From an uncultured Bacilli bacterium (GTDB taxonomy: Bacteria > Bacillota_I > Bacilli_A > RF39 > UBA660), in assembly GCA_947630095.1 (NCBI GenBank), contig CANRGI010000064.1:1-6805 (forward strand): a stretch of 6,805 nt of DNA. The letters are read 5' to 3'. Below, one piece after another: positions 1 through 4,391 of the stretch (position 1 is its first letter; every line of letters begins with the position of its first letter). Position numbers and translations under genes: made by a program. The notes under the pieces were generated by a model. That model searched no databases and was not told the origin of the DNA. It saw only the letters and a list, made by a program, of their open reading frames with translations.

Positions 1-87
1 ACGGACTCACAAACTAAACCCTTAAAAGCATCTAATCAGTTATCAACATTATCCTACTAACATTATAACTCATTTTTTATTTTATTT

Positions 88-513
88 CTAGTTATCTGCT
101 AAAGCACACTCGTCACTTATTTCTAATACTTCATAAGGTTCTTTTACTGTTCCATCACCACTAATTTCTACACAAGACTTTAGAGATAAGACTGGACGGA
201 TGGCTTCTAAAATTTTACCTCGTGTATGACCGATAACACTGGGTTCATTCTCAATCTCTACATCAAATATAACTATATCAGTGCCATTAAATATAGACGG
301 GCTCATTGTCCACCAAGTTTTATTATTAGTTATACTTGCTCCTTTACTATTTAAATAATAATAAGTTTTTTCACTACGACTTCCCCATATACCACCAGCA
401 TAAGCAACCTCGTCTACTGACATTAAGGCTATCGGATAAGTTAATTGTTTATTACCTATATTACTAATATTTTTTCCTGTAAATTTATCTAAATTACTTG
501 CATTATCATACAA
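88..513 (-). CDS. C-terminal part of frameshifted secreted surface protein (out of frame with 489-1637)
   Basis: This 141-codon frame continues the upstream gene in the -1 frame and is best read as the C-terminal quarter of one protein, not a separate gene. Its first codon is TTG (Leu) with no convincing Shine-Dalgarno site, and it overlaps the upstream frame by 25 bases. The residues contain blocks I recognise as the conserved end of a secreted family in AT-rich gut Firmicutes: LTYPIALMSVDEVAYAGG, then WWTMSPSIFNG, then a closing IRPVLSLKS...I.GDGT...PYEV segment. Other members carry these blocks in the same order directly after the CNDRA and PSFKC segments found in the upstream frame. The fold may be C-type-lectin-like or related to DUF6273; this is inference. 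The reading frame is intact to a TAG stop. The 87 bases beyond the stop show no gene and no clear terminator. Confidence 0.7.
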   Translation of the reverse strand: MYDNASNLDKFTGKNISNIGNKQLTYPIALMSVDEVAYAGGIWGSRSEKTYYYLNSKGASITNNKTWWTMSPSIFNGTDIVIFDVEIENEPSVIGHTRGKILEAIRPVLSLKSCVEISGDGTVKEPYEVLEISDECALADN

Positions 514-1637
514 AAACCACTTTCATTATTTCCACATTTAAATGATGGTCTTTTACTTTTATTTAAAACTAATCTATCTCTAGCAGCATAATCCATAGAA
601 TTTGTTGAATAACTAGAAGTTGCCCGATCATTACAATATATTGCAGTTCTACTTAAATACAAACCATATTTAGTCACCAAATTATCTTCATACCATTTAT
701 CTATTACACTTTTTATTGTAGAAGATTTATCATTTTTTCTATTATCTTCTAATGTATCGCCATCTCCGTACATATAACCTCCATATTTGGGGTTATCACT
801 ATTTTCATTAAAAGCAGATATGTTTATGTAACCCTCTGTTGTATTAGGACTTGTTCCGACATATAATAGTCTAGTACTTCCATCTTCATTGGTTCTGATT
901 ATTCTCCACCAAAATCCACCAAACTTTACCCAGTTATTACTAGGATTTCCTACAAAATAATAAACATCTTCTCCCTTTCCGTCATTGTCCAAATCTTCTG
1001 TAAAATTCCCACTTTCTTTATATAAACCTGCTTCTATTCCTAATTGGTCAAATGGTTTAGAAAAATCACTTCTTATTCCTATTTTAGAATTATCTGCTAA
1101 CAATTTACTCAAAATTGGTTTTACTCCCTCAGTTATTGCTAAATTACCACTTAATACTTTTCCCATATCTGCACTTTGGTCTTCTGTTTCACTATTTTGA
1201 TATCTTATTTCTAATTTATAGTTATGTTTCTTCCCATTTTCTATTTCCACACTATATGCTAATATAGAATCTGTTGGTTTAGTTGATTTTGGTATATCAG
1301 TCCAGTCACAATTAAACCCTCCATCATTAGAAGTTATTTTATATTGTAGAAATCCCTCTGTTTCAAATGTATTTACTAAATCTTCAAATATAATGTCATA
1401 CTTAAATAAACTCTCACTTCTATTTTCTACACTAAAAGTTTTTGTTTCTTCATATCCTGGATATATTTCTCCAGTTAATTCGCTATTATCAGTAAATATT
1501 ACTGCTAACTTCTTTGCTACTACACTTAGATGTTCTTCTTTTGTTATCCCATAATTCTTAAAATACGCATAACTTAACCCACTTACAGTTAATACTAATA
1601 ATGACACACTTAACACTACTACTAAACTCTTTCTCAT
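489..1637 (-). CDS. Secreted TasA/camelysin-like surface protein, N-terminal part; disrupted by a frameshift
   Basis: This is the N-terminal 382 residues of a protein that would be 516 residues long after a -1 shift at 512-516. The start chosen is ATG at 1637, because GAGGT at 1650-1646 lies 8 nt before it; a longer frame from TTG at 1652 would bury that site. Residues 1-26 form a signal peptide (MRKS, a hydrophobic run, then SGLSYA), with YF just after the likely cleavage site, as in TasA, CalY and other SipW-processed proteins. Residues of about 27-175 look like a beta-rich domain of that kind. The next segment carries family blocks: DVYYFVGNPSNNWVKFGGFWWRIIR, YGGYMYGDG, AIYCNDRAT, and PSFKCGNN. 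The frame then ends at TAG (489-491) after seven unrelated residues. It is expressed from its own promoter, divergent from an XRE repressor, with two operator-like palindromes between them. Role: probably cell-surface or extracellular; the function is unknown. Confidence 0.8.
   Translation of the reverse strand: MRKSLVVVLSVSLLVLTVSGLSYAYFKNYGITKEEHLSVVAKKLAVIFTDNSELTGEIYPGYEETKTFSVENRSESLFKYDIIFEDLVNTFETEGFLQYKITSNDGGFNCDWTDIPKSTKPTDSILAYSVEIENGKKHNYKLEIRYQNSETEDQSADMGKVLSGNLAITEGVKPILSKLLADNSKIGIRSDFSKPFDQLGIEAGLYKESGNFTEDLDNDGKGEDVYYFVGNPSNNWVKFGGFWWRIIRTNEDGSTRLLYVGTSPNTTEGYINISAFNENSDNPKYGGYMYGDGDTLEDNRKNDKSSTIKSVIDKWYEDNLVTKYGLYLSRTAIYCNDRATSSYSTNSMDYAARDRLVLNKSKRPSFKCGNNESGFCMIMQVI
512..516 (-). 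other. Frameshift point: run of five T (minus strand) joining the two parts of the secreted protein
   Basis: On the minus strand the codons are AGT GGT TTT TGT ATG, leading to a TAG stop seven codons after the TTT. Adding one T, or a -1 ribosomal slip on UUU, gives GGT TTT TTG TAT GAT. That joins S-G-F to L-Y-D-N-A-S and the conserved C-terminal blocks, restoring a 516-residue product. The slip is possible because the last base of GGT is also T, so the Phe tRNA can re-pair on UUU. Candidate explanations are a real mutation, phase variation at the short homopolymer, programmed frameshifting, or a sequencing or assembly indel. A run of five is short for efficient slippage, so a mutation or sequence error is at least as likely. 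Confidence 0.75.
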
Positions 1638-1645
1638 ACTATCAT

Positions 1646-1650
1646 ACCTC
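1646..1650 (-). promoter_or_regulatory. Shine-Dalgarno site that sets the start of the secreted protein at 1637
   Basis: GAGGT on the minus strand lies 8 nt before ATG 1637. The alternative TTG start at 1652 overlaps this site and has no Shine-Dalgarno of its own, so the shorter start is preferred. The shorter start also puts the lysine/arginine residues right at the head of the signal peptide. Confidence 0.8.
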
Positions 1651-1658
1651 AACTATAT

Positions 1659-1673
1659 GTTACAAATTGTAAC
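1659..1673. promoter_or_regulatory. Operator-like perfect palindrome O1 (GTTACAAATTGTAAC)
   Basis: The two 7-bp arms GTTACAA and TTGTAAC are perfect inverted repeats around a central A. The site begins 2-3 bases after the predicted transcription start of the minus-strand surface-protein gene, so a bound repressor would block promoter escape. It shares the pattern TATATGTTA-N7-TAAC with the second palindrome at 1690-1704. The adjacent XRE-family gene is the obvious candidate binder. The binding itself is inferred. Confidence 0.7.
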
Positions 1674-1682
1674 CTAATTATT

Positions 1683-1711
1683 ATTATATGTTATGTTTCG
1701 TAACAAGTCAA
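1683..1711 (-). promoter_or_regulatory. Sigma-A-type promoter of the secreted surface-protein gene
   Basis: On the minus strand, TTGACT (1711-1706) and TATAAT (1688-1683) are separated by exactly 17 bp. That is one mismatch from consensus at -35 and a perfect -10. Transcription should start near 1675-1676, giving a leader of about 38 nt with the Shine-Dalgarno at 1650-1646. The whole spacer except one base at each end is taken up by an operator-like palindrome, so the promoter should be strong but repressible. Confidence 0.85.
1690..1704. promoter_or_regulatory. Operator-like palindrome O2 inside the promoter spacer (GTTA-N7-TAAC)
   Basis: GTTATGTTTCGTAAC keeps the outer GTTA...TAAC of O1 with the same 7-bp centre length, but its inner bases are imperfect. 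It occupies bases 1690-1704 of the 1689-1705 promoter spacer, between the -35 and -10 hexamers of the minus-strand promoter. Its centre (1697) is 31 bp from the centre of O1 (1666), about three helical turns. Two repressor dimers would therefore sit on the same face of the DNA and could cooperate. Occupancy would exclude RNA polymerase. Confidence 0.65.
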
Positions 1712-1746
1712 GTTTTATAACAATTTTTGTGTAAAAATATATATGT

Positions 1747-1752
1747 AGGTGA
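1747..1752 (+). promoter_or_regulatory. Shine-Dalgarno site of the XRE regulator gene
   Basis: AGGTGA lies 7 nt before ATG 1760 and supports that start. No strong plus-strand promoter is visible upstream; a weak TATAAC at 1716-1721 is the best -10 candidate and has no good -35. The gene may be weakly expressed and autoregulated through the shared operators. Confidence 0.7.
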
Positions 1753-1759
1753 TTATTAA

Positions 1760-1996
1760 ATGATAGGTAAATTATTAAAAACAATTAGAAGAAAAAGTGG
1801 ACTATCTCAAAGTGAAATAGCAAAAAAAATGAACCTTGCTAGAAGTACCATCACTCATTATGAATTAGAATTATCCCAACCTACTTTTGAAATCATAGAA
1901 AAAATCGCTAATGAGTGTGGATATGATATTGTTTTTATAGAAAGAAAAACTAAAGAAACATTAAGTAGTAAAAACATAGATAGAGAAGAAATTTAA
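1760..1996 (+). CDS. Small XRE-family (HTH_3) DNA-binding regulator, likely repressor of the divergent surface-protein gene
   Basis: This 78-residue protein is almost entirely one lambda-repressor-like helix-turn-helix domain (residues about 3-57). It starts IGKLLKTIRRKSGLSQSEIAKKM. The turn and recognition helix are MNLARSTITHYE, and the domain closes with QPTFEIIEKIANECGYDIVF, as is usual in Cro/C1/XRE proteins. The last 18 residues are charged, and there is no separate dimerisation or sensor domain. It probably acts as a dimer on palindromic DNA. It is divergent from the secreted-protein gene, with about 120 bp between the two start codons, and that region holds two GTTA-N7-TAAC palindromes placed over and just after the neighbour's promoter. 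This supports repression of the neighbour and possibly of itself. The target is inferred; the fold is clear. The stop codon runs into a terminator hairpin. Confidence 0.9.
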   Translation: MIGKLLKTIRRKSGLSQSEIAKKMNLARSTITHYELELSQPTFEIIEKIANECGYDIVFIERKTKETLSSKNIDREEI

Positions 1997-2030
1997 AAGA
2001 ACTATTAAAATTATTCCTAATAGTTCTTTT
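1995..2030. terminator. Bidirectional rho-independent terminator between the XRE gene and sigE
   Basis: A perfect 13-bp stem has AAAAGAACTATTA (1995-2007) paired with TAATAGTTCTTTT (2018-2030) across a 10-nt loop. The arm ends supply T runs in both directions, with the plus-strand run extending into TTTTTATTTTAT. It overlaps the last two bases of the XRE stop codon and ends 4 nt before the sigE stop codon. One hairpin therefore serves both convergent genes. Confidence 0.9.
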
Positions 2031-2034
2031 TATT

Positions 2035-2724
2035 TTATACTTTCATTAACCCTTTAAGTTTTTTTATTGCCTTCTTTTCTATCCTAGAAATATAAGACTG
2101 AGATATTCCCAACATATCAGCAACTTCTTTCTGAGTATATTCTTCACTTCCATTTAACCCATATCTTAATGTTATAATCTGTTTATCTCTTTTACTTAAT
2201 TTCTCTATCTCCCTACTTAACATCTGTTTATCAACAACATCTTCATATTCTTTTTCTACTATATCCCCATCAGTCCCTAGTACATCTTCTAAATGTAACT
2301 CATTACCATCTCCATCTAAGTTAATCGAGTCTTCAAAACTTATCTCTATTTTCCTTCTTTTATTCTTTCTTAAAAACATTAATATTTCATTATCAATACA
2401 ACGAGAAGCATAAGTAGCAAGTTTAATATTTTTATCTAATTTATAAGTTTTAACTCCTTTAATTAACCCTATCGTGCCAATAGAAACTAAATCTTCTAAA
2501 TCATACATAGTATTATCATACTTTTTAGCCAAAAATACAACTAATCTCAAATTATGTTCAATTAATTTATTTCTAGCCTCTACATCTCCATTATTACTCT
2601 TTATTACTAATTCTTCTTCCACTTCTTTATCTAAAGGTGGTGGAAGCAAATCAGTACTACCCAAATACAAACACTTATCATAATCATTAAATATTTTTTT
2701 AAGTAATTCTAAAATCTTTTTCAT
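2035..2724 (-). CDS. sigE: RNA polymerase sporulation sigma factor SigE (pro-sigma-E)
   Basis: This is the mother-cell sigma factor of early sporulation, made as an inactive membrane-associated precursor and activated by SpoIIGA. The start is ATG 2724 (229 residues), set by GGAGG at 2736-2732; a longer frame to 2760 lacks such a site. Residues 1-19 are a basic, amphipathic pro-peptide (MKKILELLKKIF...). LYLGSTDLLPPPL aligns with the B. subtilis processing region YYIGGSEALPPPL, which predicts cleavage near L19-Y20. Region 2 covers about 45-123: NLRLVVFLAKKYD, DLEDLVSIGTIGLIKGV, then KLATYASRCIDNEILMFLRKNK for -10 recognition. DGDGNELHLEDVLGTD (137-152) is near identical to B. subtilis SigE. 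Region 4 (about 175-225) has the HTH YTQKEVADMLGISQSYISRIEK. It lies 2 nt after spoIIGA, and a terminator follows it. B. subtilis SigE has 239 residues; most of the difference is in the pro-peptide. Confidence 0.97.
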   Translation of the reverse strand: MKKILELLKKIFNDYDKCLYLGSTDLLPPPLDKEVEEELVIKSNNGDVEARNKLIEHNLRLVVFLAKKYDNTMYDLEDLVSIGTIGLIKGVKTYKLDKNIKLATYASRCIDNEILMFLRKNKRRKIEISFEDSINLDGDGNELHLEDVLGTDGDIVEKEYEDVVDKQMLSREIEKLSKRDKQIITLRYGLNGSEEYTQKEVADMLGISQSYISRIEKKAIKKLKGLMKV

Positions 2725-2726
2725 AA

Positions 2727-3515
2727 CTATTCCTCCATTAATAAATAATTTAAAATACATTGAATACCATTTTTCTTAATTTTATCTTTAGATAATCCTA
2801 TTACTACATCTCTTTTTATACCTATACCCTCTATAAATATTTTATCTACTCTTATACATTTAATCATACCTTTTTCTCCAATACTTTCATAAGGTACAAG
2901 TAAAAAATTCTTTTCATTTATATGTTTTTCTATCTCTTTAGAGTTTACTATTACTACTTTTCTATGTTTATAAGGTTCTACTAAAGTATTTCCTGTATCC
3001 ATAAACCCATTTAATCTTATTATTTCTTTATCTACATATATATCTACTTTATAGTTTAAACTATTCTTTTCTTTTAATTTCTTCATTTCTTTAGTATAAA
3101 CATATAAAATAATAGGAGAAAATATTAAAACAAATATATAATTAACCCCCATACCTTTATGATAGAATACCATACCTAAATTCTTATAACTTAATTCTAT
3201 ATTTAAATAATATAAGAAACCTCCTAAAATTATACTAGTAATATAAAAATAGAACATATTTGTTAGTACATATTTAATATCTTTTATCCCAAATGTAACA
3301 CTAACTATTAGTATACTGAGTAATATCTTAGTAATAAAAAGTATAAATGTTGTAAAAGGAATAAATAATACTAATATAGTTAAACTCCCTATTAAAGCCC
3401 CTAAAAATATTCTTCTTAAACTACTTCTCCTCTTTAAGATAATAGAAACACATAAAAGTAATATAAAATCTAAAGCAAAATTAAGAAACAATACTAAATC
3501 AACATATATTTTCAT
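2727..3515 (-). CDS. spoIIGA: Sigma-E processing peptidase SpoIIGA (membrane aspartic protease)
   Basis: SpoIIGA cleaves the pro-peptide from sigma-E in the mother cell after asymmetric division, when signalled by SpoIIR from the forespore. The 262-residue protein begins MKIYVDLVLFLNFALDF, very close to B. subtilis MKIYLDVIWLLNFCFD. The N-terminal half has about five membrane segments (roughly 5-27, 37-55, 56-74, 84-104 and 124-141). The C-terminal half is the cytoplasmic protease domain, with the catalytic motif D173-T-G-N (B. subtilis D-S-G-N), then LVPYESIG (206-213) and VVIGLS (237-242), as in retropepsin-like enzymes. The start is supported by AAAGGG/GGGTG just before ATG 3515. It is shorter than the 309 residues of B. 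subtilis, mainly in the protease domain, but motifs are intact. It forms a two-gene unit with sigE. A terminator lies directly upstream, so it should have its own promoter; a TATACT at 3537-3532 is the only -10-like hexamer seen. Confidence 0.95.
   Translation of the reverse strand: MKIYVDLVLFLNFALDFILLLCVSIILKRRSSLRRIFLGALIGSLTILVLFIPFTTFILFITKILLSILIVSVTFGIKDIKYVLTNMFYFYITSIILGGFLYYLNIELSYKNLGMVFYHKGMGVNYIFVLIFSPIILYVYTKEMKKLKEKNSLNYKVDIYVDKEIIRLNGFMDTGNTLVEPYKHRKVVIVNSKEIEKHINEKNFLLVPYESIGEKGMIKCIRVDKIFIEGIGIKRDVVIGLSKDKIKKNGIQCILNYLLMEE
2732..2736 (-). promoter_or_regulatory. sigE Shine-Dalgarno site inside the end of spoIIGA
   Basis: GGAGG on the minus strand lies 7 nt before the sigE ATG and is read within the last codons of spoIIGA (ATG GAG GAA TAG). 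The two genes should be translationally coupled, so protease and substrate are made together. Confidence 0.85.
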
Positions 3516-3538
3516 ACACCCACCCTTTAATAGTATAG

Positions 3539-3567
3539 AAAAAAACGACAGTAAATTTTGTCGTTTT
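3539..3567 (-). terminator. Rho-independent terminator after the 253-residue gene, directly upstream of spoIIGA
   Basis: AAAACGACA (3567-3559 read on the minus strand) pairs perfectly with TGTCGTTTT (3550-3542) over an 8-nt loop, and a run of seven T on the minus strand (3545-3539) follows. The hairpin begins 3 nt after the stop codon at 3571. The run of T ends only 23 nt before the spoIIGA start codon, leaving very little room for a conventional promoter. Confidence 0.85.
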
Positions 3568-3570
3568 ATA

Positions 3571-4332
3571 TTAAAATGGATATTTTTTATAACCTAATTT
3601 CATATCTTCATAAAGACTAGTCATACTACCTATATTATAACTTTCTAATTGCATCTGTCCATCTTCACATTGTATATAATTTTTAAGTTCTATATTTTTA
3701 TTTTCATACTCTCTAAGTATTAACCCAAGTGTTCTAAAATTAAAGTAATTAAACTTTCCTCCTTTAGAAACATAATAATTATAAAAATATATTAAGGAAG
3801 ATATATTAACTGATTTATTCATTTTTAATTTTTCTCTAATTTCATAAAGTCCGAATGCACTTATATATTCTATATTTACATCTTTAGACTGTATTATACT
3901 TGAAACTAAATTACCATCACAAGAATTAATATAAGCATATTTTACATAATTTCTATTTATATATTTTTTATCTTTATTATAAATTACTGGTAATAATTTT
4001 AATCTTTTATTTACTTTATATGCTATATAAAAAGGAGAATTATTTTTAGCATAATATTTACTTAACTCCATTTCGTCTTGATATATTGTACTCATTAAAT
4101 CTATTTTTTCTAAAGTACTAGCATTACTAACTTTCAAATATTTTTTAAATGTAATTATATGTAATGCCTTATTTACCCTAATATCTCCTAAATAATAAGG
4201 GTTACTTTTCTTTTTATTGTATTCGTCAATATGTTCAAATAATATACTAACCTGTTCTTTATTATTAATATTTCTTTTTTCTTCACAAACATACTGAACT
4301 AAAGTATATCTATTTTGTCCTTTATTTGCCAT
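3571..4332 (-). CDS. Hypothetical protein, 253 residues, no recognised family
   Basis: I do not recognise this protein. The start at ATG 4332 is well supported by AAAAGGAG (4345-4338), 5 nt upstream, and the frame is open for 253 codons to TAA. It has no signal peptide and no membrane helix, so it should be cytoplasmic. It is rich in Lys, Asn, Tyr and Ile and is probably basic. Only two or three cysteines are present (C16, one in INSCDGN, one in IQCEDGQ), not arranged as a metal site. Segments such as SNPYYLGDIRVNKALHIITF and SSLIYFYNYYVSKGGKFNYFNF suggest a mixed alpha/beta globular protein. No catalytic or nucleic-acid-binding motif is evident. It is bracketed by terminator hairpins on both sides, so it appears to be a single-gene unit between a surface protein and the sporulation pair. 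Confidence 0.8.
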   Translation of the reverse strand: MANKGQNRYTLVQYVCEEKRNINNKEQVSILFEHIDEYNKKKSNPYYLGDIRVNKALHIITFKKYLKVSNASTLEKIDLMSTIYQDEMELSKYYAKNNSPFYIAYKVNKRLKLLPVIYNKDKKYINRNYVKYAYINSCDGNLVSSIIQSKDVNIEYISAFGLYEIREKLKMNKSVNISSLIYFYNYYVSKGGKFNYFNFRTLGLILREYENKNIELKNYIQCEDGQMQLESYNIGSMTSLYEDMKLGYKKYPF

Positions 4333-4349
4333 AATTACTCCTTTTATAT

Positions 4350-4388
4350 AAAAAAAGAGATAATAGGTTAAAACCTTTTATCCCCTTT
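4350..4388 (-). terminator. Strong rho-independent terminator after the cysteine-repeat surface protein gene
   Basis: On the minus strand, 4388-4372 pairs with 4369-4353 as a 17-position stem with two G-U pairs and one A-A mismatch. The central GGTT/AACC closes a tiny loop, and seven T follow (4356-4350). It starts 3 nt after the stop codon of the upstream gene. Its T run ends 5 nt before the Shine-Dalgarno of the downstream 253-residue gene. No separate promoter for that gene is obvious; a TATATA at 4350-4345 overlaps the end of the hairpin tail. Confidence 0.85.
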
Positions 4389-4391
4389 AAT

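Noticed and set aside
39..78. Hairpin AGTTAT...ATAACT followed by a T run on the plus strand, as a terminator
   Set aside because: The stem is only 6 bp with a 21-nt loop, and the T run is on the wrong strand for the gene ending at 88.
88..513. Independent small gene
   Set aside because: It starts on TTG without a Shine-Dalgarno site and carries only the C-terminal blocks of the family whose N-terminal blocks lie just upstream in another frame.
985..1200. Plus-strand open frame of 71 codons
   Set aside because: It lies wholly inside the secreted-protein gene on the other strand, has no Shine-Dalgarno site and encodes no recognisable motif; it is a shadow frame.
1721..1735. Possible third operator one 31-bp step beyond the second palindrome
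   Set aside because: Only a weak right half (GTGTAAA) resembles TTGTAAC and the left half does not match, so it is not supported.
2474..2683. Plus-strand open frame of 69 codons
   Set aside because: It is antisense to the conserved region 2 coding part of sigE and has no start signals.
2725..2760. Longer sigE start giving MYFKLFINGGIV before MKKILE
   Set aside because: The extension has no ribosome-binding site, overlaps spoIIGA and contains the GGAGG that serves the inner ATG; homologues begin at MKK.
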